Of a DNA stretch of 64,000 nt, positions 26,601 through 38,534 are shown piece after piece. Each line of letters starts with the position of its first letter. Position 1 is the stretch's first letter. The notes under the pieces are model-generated. The model saw nothing but the letters and a program-made list of their open reading frames with translations. It was not told the DNA's origin and did not search any database. The position numbers and the translations under genes were made by a program. Where the stretch lies: assembly GCA_006352455.1 (NCBI GenBank), contig VANL01000013.1, positions 62,001-126,000 on the forward strand. The letters are read 5' to 3'. The DNA comes from Brachionus sp. 'Tiscar' (lineage: Eukaryota; Rotifera; Eurotatoria; Ploima; Brachionidae).

Positions 26601-29600
26601 TTAATCTTAATAACTTGAGTCATTAAGCGATTTTATTTTTCATAAAAGACCTTTTTTATTGAAAAATTAATTAATTTTCCCATATAAATTTTAAATTTAA
26701 ATTTTTGACCGGTAATAAAAAATTGCTATATTCAAATTTTATCCAATATTCAATAGGGAATAAGTTGTAAAAAAATATCTTATTTATTTATGATTAAAAT
26801 TAAGACGTTTTGTTATTCGATGTTATTAGATGAGTAAAGAATCAATTTCAAACAAGTTAAATTTGAACACTATTACATAAAATTAACACATGAAAGCAAG
26901 AAAAGCAAGCAGACACAAATTTTAATGCATACATAAACCTTTAATTTTACCTTTATCTCTAAACTCCTTGAATACTTAATTTATAAAAATGATTTAAGTT
27001 TTAAAAAAATTCATAAACCATTTAACATTTCAAATAAATTTACCTCTTTAAGGTTGTTATCTTCATCATCTAATACTTGTGTTGATTTTCTGTTCAATGC
27101 AAGTTTAAGTTCGTTTATTTTATTCTCATAGTCTTCACGCTCTTGCTCTCTCTCAGCCATTTGTTGCTTTAAAAAAGAATATTCAATCTTTTTAATTTAA
27201 AAATTTAAAAATTAATTACATCAATAAAAGCTTTATCTGATTTGATTTGTGAATCCATTGCACTTATTTGTCTCTTTAAATCATCAAGCTGCTCTTCGTA
27301 ATTCTCTTTGATATTTTTGGTGTTTTCATTAAAATTTTCCACCGTTTCTTCCAAGTCTTTTATTTGCTGTTGTGATAATTCTTTAGTTTTATTTAACTTG
27401 TACTCTAGCTCATGTTTCTCGTCCAACAAATATGAATTATTGCGAATCAACTCTATCAATAATTTTATTTATTTTATAGTTTAAAACTAAGAAAAAACTA
27501 ACCATTATTTGGTGATTTACTATTGTTAATAGGCAATTCTAAATCTACAACATTCATAAATTAAAAAAATATCTACTACTACTGCTATAAAACTACTAAG
27601 CACTTACCTTTGATGTCACTATCTTGTAAGTTGTTTACATATAGAGATCGCTGAGCTTCCAAGTCTTTGCGAATAAGCTCCATATTGAATAATTCACTCT
27701 TTTCATTTTCGATTACATGTTTAGCATTTGCTAATTCTTGTTTAGTATCAGCCAAATTTTGTTCCAAGTTGGCAATTGCATTTTTTTTTTGGCGAATTTC
27801 TAATTCATAAGCACTTACTAAACCTTCTAAATTATTTATTTTTATTTGCATTTCATTTGATCGTTCGTCTAAATCAGATTCTAAGTTCTGACAGCGATTT
27901 TTGTATTCGTCTAGCGTTTTTTGGTTTTCCTCAAATTTGTATGCTAATTGAATTTGAAGCGAATGAGACTCGGCTAATTGCTTGCTTGTTTCTTCAAGTT
28001 TGTTCAAAACTTTATCAATTGAGGCCTGAACCTTAAGATTTGCATCTAGAAATTTAAAAAATATTAAGTAATTGTTAAAATTTATCAAAAATGTAATTAC
28101 CAATTAGTGTTTCATCAGTAAGATCGCTATTGGCAAGAGTTTCGTAAATTCGCTGTGAAGTATCCAAGCCAGCTTCAGAAATGTCCTCGTTACTGCCTAT
28201 TTCAGACGAACCTGAAGACCTATGAAGTCCTGATTCTGTGCTTGATAAGTGATTCGAGTTCTTTGGCGAGTTAGTCCCACTGTTAAAGTCAGCATTATGA
28301 TTTTGGCTTATTTTGCTCAAACGTTTGGCAATGTGCTCATCGAGAGAAACACTAATTAGTATTGACCTAGACAGAAGGTTGAGTAAATTTTGATTATTGG
28401 CTGTTAGAGAATTTCTAAAAAAAATAAAATTTTAATAAAATTTTTTAATTTATATATTTAGACATACTTTTCATCTGTTATTTGTTGAATATCTGATTGA
28501 AGTAATTTTATGTAATTATTGCGTTCTTCGTTTTCACGCCGGTAGCTGGCCATGTATATATCGTCTTTTGCATACAAAGCTTCCAATGTTCCCTGTAGAT
28601 TTTTGTTTTTTATCTCAAGCTTAAAAAAAAAATTATAATTTCAAACGAATCTGAGATGTAAAAAAGCCTTAGTATTTTAATGAGCTTATGAATTGATTTT
28701 AAAAATTAAATCCCAAAAGTTTCCTAGGTTAAGTGCTACTAATTTTTTAATTTATTTAAATAAAATTTTATTTTCACACGTCCAATATTAAATATTTTAA
28801 TTTATTCTGATTTAGAATGAATTAAAGTTATAAATTTTAAAATTAACTGAATGCCAATCACTTTCAATAAATTATATCGATCATTTACAATTCAATTTTA
28901 AATTCATATTGAATAAAATTTGACATGTTACTATTCTAGTTCTAATAGAATAACAAATTTTATTAGTTAATGCAAAAATTTTACTTATTTTTTATAAAAT
29001 TTTATCTTTATATTCATGATGGAATCTTTAAAAATTTCATTTTATTTTTTGATAAATTTTTAGATTTTTGCCTTCGATTAGAGTAACATCAAAGAATAAA
29101 TTGCATAATTTAGCTACTGAAATATTTAAAGTTTGACATTTTTTTAAAACATGTTTTTAAAAAAATTAAAAAATTCTTTAAAAGAATTGAAAGAAATATT
29201 TTAGACTTAATATAAATGAGTATTTTTCAAATAATATTTATTCAAATGAAATAAATCTTAATATGTCAAATGCAATTATTTAATGGTTAGAAAGAAACCA
29301 TAGTTTATGACTGATCACATACAACTTGTTCTGATTGTTACAACTAACTAAAAATAATTTAAGTTCAATTTAACTCTGATATTAAATGGCTTTAAAAAAT
29401 AAACATGGTAAACAATTAAATTTTGATTACCAAATATTAATATAAATTTAGTAAAAAAAGTGAAAAAAAAAATTAAAAATTACTTGTCTCAATTTATCCT
29501 GGTATTCCAGTGGGTGATTTGTTTCTAAATCAAGTTCTATCAAGTTTGGATTCCTTAGTATTTAAAAATAAATTCAAGTATGGATAAGAAAATGGTTATG

Positions 29601-32600
29601 GTACCCGTTTAACGATTTAAATTCGTTCGAGTTTGCTTCAACTTGAATTAGTTTGTGATAATTTGAAACAGGTTTTTCGTCATCAGTAAATGAAATATTG
29701 TTATTACTGGTTTCTAAATTCAAAGGCATTTGCTCTATAGATTGAGTCAGTATATTGTTATTTGCGATATTGTTTTCTTTGGCATTAAACTTGGTTGCAG
29801 ATAGGTTTGTCGAATTAGCACAGTCTAAAACAACAGTATGCAATTCGTTCTCATTCAAATAATCCTAACGAACATAAAAAAAACAGGTCATTCAAGATAA
29901 ATTAAAAATAAATTTTATAATTGAAAGTTTTAGAAGTCGCTTAAGTGTGTAACAAAAGCAAACTTGCAGTCAAAATAGTCGAATAGTGGAATTATCCACT
30001 AGTGTCCGATTAAAGTCTCACAGGTTTTAATTAAAATATGAAAACATTAAGGCTGATGAAAATTTTCAATTTTTTATGAATGTTTTTTTGACCCTTAATT
30101 TATATTAAATTATTTGCTTGACTACAACCAAATCATGGCTAACAACTAGGCTTTATATTTGAATGAATCGATTCTTAATCTCTACCTGAATTTAAAATGA
30201 GCTTGAATTATAATTAATCAATAATTCGCATCAATGTAAACTAATGTTCTACTTCAGTCTCGAGATTGAGCTAATTATTTTTTGTGAACCATTTAATTAA
30301 GCTTATTATTTTTCTAGAATTAAAGAGGCTTGATTGTTATCGAAAAAAATTGTAATAAATAGCTTTGTAAGTTTTATTCAAAATTTAATTAGAAAATATT
30401 AAAAAAAAAATACAAAATTCAAAAATTTTGCAAAATGAATTTTTAAATTAAAAATTAAATTAAAGAAATACAAATCAATTTTTTTTTAAATTTTACTCTA
30501 CTACAAAAGAAAAAACTTATATATAAACCCTGCTAGTTTTATTTAAATTATTCTTTGATTTAATTGGTATGGTAAATTTCAAAAACAAAAAGAAAAAAAA
30601 TCTTCCTTTTTTTAAAAATCAAAATTTACTAAATAAAAATTTTTTTAAGAAAATACTGCAACTTTTCTTAAAAAAAATTTTCGGATGTAAATAAAAGACA
30701 AAAAATAAAACATCCATAAGATTTAAATTGATTATTGAGGTAAAAAAGATGCAGCAAAGTATGTTGCACTATGTTTCAGTGTTGCAGTATTTTTTTAAAC
30801 AAATTTTTATTTAGTAAATTTTGATTTTTAAAAAAGGAAGATTTTTTTTTCTTTTTTTTTTGAAATTCACAATACTATTTAATTGATTTTGAAAATTATT
30901 GTCATTTTGTTAATAAATATAAATAACGAACATAATAAATATGATAAAAACAAAATGAAATTTCTTTTTTTTTATTTTGTTTTTATGTTTTAAAGTTTGA
31001 TTGAATAAAAATTTATATTTTTAGCCTTTTTTAACTTGACTGAAATTTTTCTTAATATAACAAGGTGCCATAAACAGTAATTTAAAGTAATCGCTTTCAT
31101 TTAAAAAATAGTATATTCACCTCGAGTCCAGTTTTTGCTGCCAAATTTTTAAGCTCTTTGACAGATTGTGTATTTGAATAAAGAAATTTGATATCGATGT
31201 CTTTGTTGTCCTTGAAATGTGAGAAATAAATAAATTTTAATTTCCAAACTGATCAAATCTCAAAATACTTTTTGAGTTTTTTGTATTTCGTTTTTTAAAT
31301 TGATTAAGTTTTTACTAAGCGTTTGTTTAAAATCAATTTCAAGTTGATTTAAATCAAATTTATGCTTGATTTCTATTTCGGCTATTTTTTTCTAGGAGAA
31401 TAAATTACAGTTAAAGACGGATAAAAAATCAAAGTTTACTCACTTGATTTTGATTCTCAATTTCTTGAACTTTGTTTTCGTTTATTTTCTAAAAAATAAT
31501 TTAAGTTTAATACTATATTTGTGTCTTTATTTAAGCGAAAATGAATTAGTAAACACAAATGTGAGTATATACTAGCCCTAATAAGCACATTGGCCTCAAA
31601 GTCTTACTTAGGTCTTTTATTACCTATTCAAATCGTGCGTCTCGATTGCTTTTAAATAATTAGATAAAATTTGCATTTCTTTTATTAATAACTTGACGAT
31701 ACTAAAAGTTAAGCTCTCAAAGCATAGAGAGACACTTGAGAATCTATCAATTATTTTCGATCGATAGACTCTAGATTTCACTTTTCTCAATCACTTAGCT
31801 TATGTTGATATTTAGCTTTGAGCCAAGCCAAATTTTAGCCGCAATTATTTATTAGCCCAAGCTTCTAGATTTTCACTTTGAACAATTAAGACAAAGAATT
31901 CAAAAAATGCTTAACAAAATTCCCAATTTGTAATTGGCTTTTACGTTAACAGAGTTTCTTTAATTAATTATTTTTTTATAACTTAAAGAAATAATGATTC
32001 AAAAAAATTAAAAATTTAGCATAGAGTCATTCATACTAAATTTAGTGTGAAAAATAATCCATCATAATCGAAACTAGATTTAAAAGATATTTATTAGATT
32101 ATAAACAATGTTTATGATTAAATTAATGATGTTTAATACTTAATAATTCTTTATTATTAATAAATAAAAAAAATTAATTTGAACAGTGTTAATTAGGTTA
32201 CAAAGAAAAATCTACAAATAAATATTAATTATTCAAAATCTTAAAAAATTTCGAATCAGCATTTTTATATGTACAATAACTATAAAAAGGTTCGTTTAGG
32301 TTATAATAATTGTTTAAATAATTTAAAGATCTTAAAATTAATTCAGTAACAAAATTTTATTTTAAGTATTTTATTGAGCCTTGAGCTTTATTTTTTGAAT
32401 CACCTCGCTAATAATTAATTGGTCTGTCGTCAATAATTTATTTTACCAAAATAAAAAATAATTAATCTTAATATTAGTTACTAAATACTAGTTATTTTTA
32501 GTTAACAACTTTTTTGTGAAGTCAATATTTCATTAAACAAGGCTATATTTTCTAAATTTTGATAACAAAAACATACAAATTCATTAATTTTATTTTTTAC

Positions 32601-35600
32601 TATCTAAACTTTAGGTGATTGGTTCGGGGCTTTTAGAGTCTTGCAGTTTTTATGAATGAAAAATTAATAATATTACTTTAAACTTCGAGAAAAAATACAC
32701 AATAAAGCTTTCGTTTACTTTATAGAAATTCTCTATTACAAACAAAGTCCGACAAAATAAATAAAAATAAGAAAAGTACAAAAAAAAAACTATAAACGTT
32801 TTTGATAAATAAAAGTTAGAAAAAAAATAGAAAAAAGAATATTTGGAATCTAAATTTTACAATATTTAAACAAACAATTTTAAATTAGTTAAAATTTTTT
32901 TTATCAAATTTAATACTTGAAGCACCAAACGAGTCATTTGACTTATTTAAAAAAAAATTCAAATCCTAATATCTTTTTAAAGAAATTAAAAACATTAAAT
33001 TTCTTAATATGTTCGCTATTTCTATGACTTTAATTAAATTGAAATCATACTTGGTGAATTTATCCTTATTCTTCGAATAAAATAGTTAAATTACTCAAAT
33101 TCAAAAAAATCTTTCTTAATTTAAATGATGAAATAAATTTTCAAAATTATCTATTAGTTGATTTAATAATAATGAACGTGAATTATTATTTAAAAGAATT
33201 TTGGCAAAAATAAGCTTTATTATGTTACAAGAAAATATTTTTTAGATTTTTTTTTTCAAATCTTAATTCATTATTTTTTATTAAATTTTCTGAATTCAAT
33301 TTAATAAATAGTCATTTTTATTTTATTATTTACTATTTAATAAAGCATATCAAAACAAAAATAAATAAAATAAAAAAATTTAATTTGAGTCTCTTATTTC
33401 ATATTTAAATATTAGAAAACAAAAATAAATTTAACTCTAAATCATAAATTCTCAGTTTGTAAAATATGAAAAAAATTCTGATAAAACTTACTTTATAGTT
33501 TTCTAGTTCTTCTCTGAGTTTGTTCTCATAACAAACTTTAAGTTCTTCGTATTCCTTAAAATTATTTAATTTTAAACTTTAATAAAAGTTAATTAATTAA
33601 AAAAAAACTTACTTCATTAAAATGATTTTGCATTTCATTCTGTAGCTCATAGAATAATGGATGACTCATATCATCGATTTCTTCTTTAAGTTTATTCAAT
33701 TCATTTGTTAAATCTTGAATGGTTCTGTTTTTAGCTTCTAATTCAATAATCAGTCCACTAACTCTATCATCTCTCATTTGAGTCACAACTATTTTAGGCT
33801 CTCGATAGATAGAATCATTGGTTGTATCGATTAAGGCCGATTCCATTTCCAAATTAGTTGTGTTCTCTTTGGTTGTATTAAACTCCAAATAATCGTTTAA
33901 TTGAGTTTTTAAACGAGTTATTTCGCTAAGATACATATCTTCTTTAGCTTTTAAATTCTCGATTACTTTTTCTTTTTCGTTTATTTCGTCTCTAAGATAA
34001 TCAAAATGATTGTTTATTTCGAATGTGTGTTGAGACTCGGATTGAGTGTCTTCCTGTAAAGGTTTCGTTTCTAAATATTGATTGTTTGTTTCAATCTAAA
34101 AAAAATGTCACTGTTAAGCAAGACCATATTTACCAAAAAATTGCCAGGAACTTACTTCTCTTGTTAGATCTCTAATTTTAATCTCGTAATCAGACATAAT
34201 TTTTTTGCTCAAATCAAGTTCTTGCTTAATTTTGGCAATCTTTTTCTCATGTTCTTCATTTGACCATTTTATTGCGGCTTGGTTCATTTTTTCCATTACA
34301 AACTTAATGCTCGAAATCTTTAAATTTATCTCGTCCTAATAAAAAAAATTTAGTTTACCTGCAAAAAACAATCAATTCTTAAATGTATTTACTTGATATT
34401 TAGCTTTTAATAGATCAATCTTGCATTCAGATATTTGATTAAGTCTTTCCTCTATTTGAGATAACAATTGAATATGTTCATTATTGTTTAAACCATCTTT
34501 TATTTATTTAAGAGATAAATCAATAAAAAAAAGCAGTTAATTTATTTTTAATACTTTTAAAATTGTCATAATTTCTTTTACTATATTCCAAATTTTCTAC
34601 CAGAGGTTTATATCGCATTGATTCTTCCAAGTGACTATTAAAAATCTCTGAGTCGTGTTTGAGCGTTTCGTGAATATAGCCGTCTGTAGAGTGACTCGAG
34701 AGGGAATTATACGAAAGCTCGTCTAAATCTTCTGTGGAAGACATGTTTGGATTATTATCCTCGAATGAATTTTGGTTGTTTTTACGTGCGTAAAAATCGC
34801 TTATATCTCTGATCTTAAAACAAAATTTTAAATAAAATTTTTTATTAAATTTGCAAATTTCAAATTGAAATTCTCTTCATGTACGTCAATTTAAAATTCT
34901 TAAAACTAAAAAAAAAATCTTCTTTCACTTATCAGAAATAGAGAGACTATTTTTAAGATTAAATTTAAAATTAAAATAAGATAAAAATTTGATACAATTT
35001 TAAGAACGCATCCGAGCTTCTTATAAATTCTTAACAAAATCTAATGAAATTAAACACGATCTTATCAAAAGTGGGAAAATGCGATGACAGTAAAATTTTA
35101 TTGAAAGCAAATATTTTAAGAATATTTTTTTAATTTTGAAAATTTATCTAAAATTTATCACAATAGAATTTTCATTATAGCATTCTATTTGTAAATTTAA
35201 TGATAATACCCATAAATATTTTGTGGTAAGATAAGAAAAATAATAAAACATGTTAAAAATTTTTTTAATTTATTATCACTTGAGGGTTAAATTGAGTACG
35301 CTTTTGTCCACTTAGTTACGATGAAATATATCTTAATCAGTGAAGATTTAAATCATCTTTAGAAATTGAAAAACAAAGATTTCTCTTCAATTGAAAGTAA
35401 TGATAAATAAGAAATTAAAAAATATTCTTTATATATCTATAAGGCACAAATGACACATTCGCGTGACATGAAGCAAATTGATAGCACAAATATAAATTAT
35501 TGACCACGCCGAAAATATTTATTTTAAATCTGTTTATCACTTATCGTATTTTTTATTGTTTTGAGTGATCTATCAATATTCAACTTATTTTAAATTCTAA

Positions 35601-35914
35601 AACTCGTTAAAAATTTTATTTTTGTTTTTAAAAAGATCAATACAAAAAATTTTCAAGTAAATTATTAATAATAAATTTTGATGATGTTTTAAACTGAGGA
35701 TTTTTTTATTTGGAATAAATAGGAAGAAATCCATTTATTTTAAACAAATAGCTTTTGTGTGCACTTAAATCTTATGTGATGAAAAGAAATCCTATAATTT
35801 TTATGAAAAATAAACAAATCAGATTTTTAATAGTTTTAATATTTTGTCCTGAGGATAAAATTAGAGAAATATCTTAAATAAATTAAAATATCTACTTACG
35901 AATTGGGCATACAT
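20651..35914 (-). CDS. Pericentrin/AKAP9-like centrosomal coiled-coil protein with PACT domain
   Basis: Large scaffold of the pericentriolar material and basal body; pericentrin family members recruit gamma-tubulin complexes and anchor kinases at the centrosome. Exons on the minus strand: 35914-35900, 34813-34555, 34496-34393, 34335-34156, 34095-33613, 33554-33492, 31488-31444, 31391-31269, 31210-31121, 29864-29605, 29553-29484, 28619-28468, 28414-28101, 28045-27608, 27544-27503, 27452-27220, 27166-27044, 26336-26151, 26100-25312, 25256-25131, 24196-23911, 23719-22688, 22634-22412, 22359-22249, 21625-21427, 21376-20651. They sum to 6672 nt with one open frame (2223 aa). Nearly all of it is Glu/Lys/Asn-rich heptad coiled coil. 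The C-terminal PACT domain (about 2110-2212) is diagnostic: YIKYLRAESFRKSLVYQKR, a short variable loop, then SRFRTAAICIIAINRIK. The first coding exon holds only five codons. The ATG choice is inferred; alternative upstream exons are possible. Drosophila Plp is a plausible counterpart. Confidence 0.93.
24398..24820. repeat. Long inverted repeat (foldback element) in a pericentrin intron
   Basis: Left arm about 24398-24522 and right arm about 24690-24820 are imperfect reverse complements over roughly 125 nt, with the best-matched core (a shared segment reading toward AAACAAATTATGAAAATTAT) near-identical. The spacer is about 167 nt. It sits in the intron between exons 24196-23911 and 25256-25131. 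The form suits a non-autonomous foldback or MITE-type element; no transposase remains and no clear target duplication was found. Confidence 0.7.
30557..30886. repeat. Long inverted repeat (foldback element) in a pericentrin intron
   Basis: Left arm about 30557-30662 and right arm 30781-30886 are reverse complements with only scattered differences (shared cores such as TCAAAATTTACTAAATAAAA). The central 118 nt contain a smaller inverted pair (GGATGT/ACATCC). Arms and ends differ from those of the element at 24398-24820, so it is a different family or a diverged member. It lies in the 1.25-kb intron between exons 31210-31121 and 29864-29605. Confidence 0.75.
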
Positions 35915-36701
35915 TTGTTGTTTGGATGTTTAAGTTGGGATTAGTTTGAAATTTTCAATTATGTAACAAATCGAAACAAGCTCTTATTAAAATATTTCGC
36001 TTTTTGTAAAACGAATTTTGGAATTATTTTCGTTCCCAAAACAAACGAGAATTAATTTAGTTTGTTCTGTCACGAAAATTTCTTAAAAAAACATTGATTA
36101 ATTCAAAATATAAAATAAATCAATCCAATATTTATTTAGTAAAATTTTGAAGTAAATAGAAAAAAGAAATTAAGTTTCGGATTTTTGAAAGCATAATTTC
36201 TTCTCAAATTATATAAATTTATTGCATTTGTTTTTTAAATTAAAAAAATATTAATTTACTTTTTATCAAAATTTTTCCAAAAAATTTTATCAAAAATATG
36301 ACTATCAAACAGATTTTGCTTGGTCCACTTTTTGAACAATAATTGCTCTTTAATTTAAAAATTTAATTTTATTATCTTGATAGAAAATAAAATATTAAAA
36401 TATTTTTTTTTCTTAATTCAATTTGAAAATTTTATCCATATAATTAATAGATTAATAATCCAAAATTATTTTTTTATAAAATATTAATTAAAAAATTATT
36501 CGTGAGAAATTATCTTCATGAGTTTTTAATATTTAAAATTATTTGATTAAAATATGCAAATTGATTTGTTTTTGTTTCTATATACTTGTTGACAATTAAA
36601 CTCATTACACACATTGTATGTAAGTTTTAAGTTCTTAAACAATGTTAAATTAGCTAATATTAAAATTAAGACTTTTTTCTTTCAACATTCAGTAATACAC
36701 T

Positions 36702-36715
36702 GTTTCCATGGAAAT
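36702..36715 (+). promoter_or_regulatory. RFX X-box-like site 1
   Basis: GTTTCCATGGAAAT matches the X-box consensus RYYNYYATRRNRAC at every position except the last. It lies about 190 bp upstream of the DNALI1 start codon, within the distance usual for RFX-controlled ciliary genes. Binding is inferred. Confidence 0.5.
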
Positions 36716-36768
36716 TTTTCTTTAAACGAATAATTTATAATTATTTAGTTTTTGAAAAGCTTTTCTCA

Positions 36769-36782
36769 ATCGCCATGGTAAC
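36769..36782 (+). promoter_or_regulatory. RFX X-box-like site 2 (full consensus match)
   Basis: ATCGCCATGGTAAC satisfies RYYNYYATRRNRAC at all 14 positions. It lies about 120 bp upstream of the DNALI1 ATG and 54 bp after site 1. The ATG inside it (36775) opens a frame continuous with DNALI1 but without similarity, so it is better read as a regulatory site than as a start codon. Confidence 0.6.
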
Positions 36783-36903
36783 TCTTAATTTTTCTCTTTT
36801 ACATAGATCAACCTATTTTATTATATTAATAGTTAATTATATTTTTGAATCAAGACCAAATAATTTAGGTGAAATCCAAATTATCTTCGATTTATCTACC
36901 AAT

Positions 36904-37842
36904 ATGAGTACCATTCCTCCTAGTTCCTCTTTAGTAAGATATGACAATGCTGTATTAGTTACTCGTAATACAGACAAAAGAACTCCAAAAGTAACTATTT
37001 TATAATTGATTTTTTTGCAATTTAACCTTTTTTGATTTAGGCAAAGCCGCTAAAGTCGACTTCACCAACTCCAATGGATACCAACATGCCATTGAGTCCG
37101 TCATCGAACAAGAAACTTCAGCCTTTGGATTCAAAAAATCTACAACAAACAGATGAAATTCTCAATTCTATTCTTCCACCTAGGTAATTAATTTCAAAAG
37201 TTTTACTTCATGCATATTTTCTAAATGACTCAAAAGAGAATGGACTGAGGGAAATCAACTTTGGGTTCAGCATGTGTCCAGTACTCCAGCAACCAGATTA
37301 GATGTCATAAATTTACAAGAGCAACTTGATATGAGATTGCAGCAAAGACAAGCTAGAGAAACTGGAATATGCCCGGTTAGAAGAGAACTTTTTTCTCAAT
37401 GTTTCGGTAAAATGATAAAATGAAAATCATTTTTAAATATTATTTTATAAAATTTTAAAAAGATGAATTAATCAGGCAGGTTACTATCAGCTGTTCAGAA
37501 CGTGGTCTTCTATTATTAAGAGTGAGAGACGAAATTAGAATGACAATTGCGGCCTATCAAACACTTTACGAAAGTAGTGTTGCATTTGGAATGAGAAAAG
37601 CACTAATGGCTGAACAAGGGAAGGCAGATATGGAAAGACGAGTGAATGAATTAGAAATGGATAAGAGAGATCTAGAAAAGCAAGTGAATGAGTGGAAGGC
37701 TAAATGCGAACAAATTGAAAAGAGAAATTCAGAGCAAAGAGCTGCTGAAGAAAAGAAGCATGCTGAGGATATCTCATTCTATAAAAAAACAAATCAACAA
37801 CTTAAAGCTCAGTTGGAAGGTATCATCGCTCCTAAAAAATAA
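36904..37842 (+). CDS. DNALI1: Axonemal dynein light intermediate polypeptide 1
   Basis: Inner-arm dynein light chain (Chlamydomonas p28 family) of motile cilia and flagella. Exons 36904-36990, 37041-37183, 37237-37406 and 37463-37842 join into a 259-residue protein, almost the human length of 258. The start was set at ATG 36904 because the following residues (SSSLVRYDNAVLVTRNTDK) align with the human N-terminus; an in-frame ATG at 36775 would add 43 residues without similarity. Hallmarks: ILPPREWTE, the QQRQARETGICPVRRELFSQ stretch, RVRDEIRMTIAAYQTLYESS, then a C-terminal coiled coil ending QLKAQLEGIIAPKK. It is head to head with the pericentrin-like gene about 990 bp away and has two X-box-like motifs just upstream, suggesting RFX control. 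Confidence 0.97.
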
Positions 37843-37993
37843 GATTATTTTTTAATCTTTATTTTATTTTCGAACTAAAATAAAATTTTTTGTTAATAAA
37901 TTAAATTTAAAAAAAGAAAATTTGCTTAGCAATTTTTTTTAATTAATTTTCAATAGATAAAATTTTAAAAATAAGATTTAAATATATTAGAAC

Positions 37994-38527
37994 ATGGGTC
38001 AGTGCACGGGTAAAACTGACAAAAAATATAATGAAAACTTGAATATTTCTCAGCTAAAACTTCCCAACACAGAATATGGCGATTGTTCAATAACTAGAGA
38101 TGATAATGCAATCATAAATAAAATTGACTTTAGAAGTCGATTTGAGCAAGCCCTGAAAGAAGGTGAAGATAACGATTTAAGATTGGTTGAAAAATGCCGG
38201 ATTGTTCAAAAACCTATAATTTTTGTATCCAAACAAGAAAATTCACTTTATTCAAAGCAAAAAGTACTAATTGAACTTTTAAATTTTCGAACAAAGAAAT
38301 CGCTAGGGGAACTTAGAACAAAAAATAGATGTGTTTTGAAAAATTATTTTTTTGATCGCAAAGCACTAATAGGCTCAAAAAGATTTGCTGGAAAAGTTAT
38401 TTTAAAATTTAGACATATAATGAATTCAAGAAAATATATTAAAGTGGCCACTGGACGCCGTTATTTTGGTAAAAGAGCCAAAATAGAATTAAAAAATATT
38501 AGACAATTCAAAAAGAAAAAGAGTTAG
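37994..38527 (+). CDS. Uncharacterised basic protein, possibly N-acylated
   Basis: A single-exon frame of 177 codons; no family recognised. The N-terminus MGQCTGKTDKK has Gly2 and Cys4, reminiscent of myristoylated and palmitoylated proteins, though position 6 is Gly rather than the preferred Ser/Thr. The middle is mixed, and the last 75 residues are strongly basic (RTKNRCVLKNYFFDRK, ATGRRYFGKRAKIELK, ending KKKKS). It begins 151 bp after DNALI1 on the same strand with an AG three bases before the ATG. Its stop lies only 7 nt from the stop of a convergent minus-strand gene. Confidence 0.6.
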   Translation: MGQCTGKTDKKYNENLNISQLKLPNTEYGDCSITRDDNAIINKIDFRSRFEQALKEGEDNDLRLVEKCRIVQKPIIFVSKQENSLYSKQKVLIELLNFRTKKSLGELRTKNRCVLKNYFFDRKALIGSKRFAGKVILKFRHIMNSRKYIKVATGRRYFGKRAKIELKNIRQFKKKKS

Positions 38528-38534
38528 CTGAATT

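Noticed and set aside
27776..28036. Plus-strand 86-codon frame in the pericentrin-like gene
   Set aside because: Lies entirely antisense to exon 28045-27608, which has strong coiled-coil coding evidence.
36775..36903. Upstream in-frame ATG as the DNALI1 start
   Set aside because: The extra 43 residues are hydrophobic and dissimilar to DNALI1, the ATG lies inside an X-box-like site, and ATG 36904 matches the family N-terminus.
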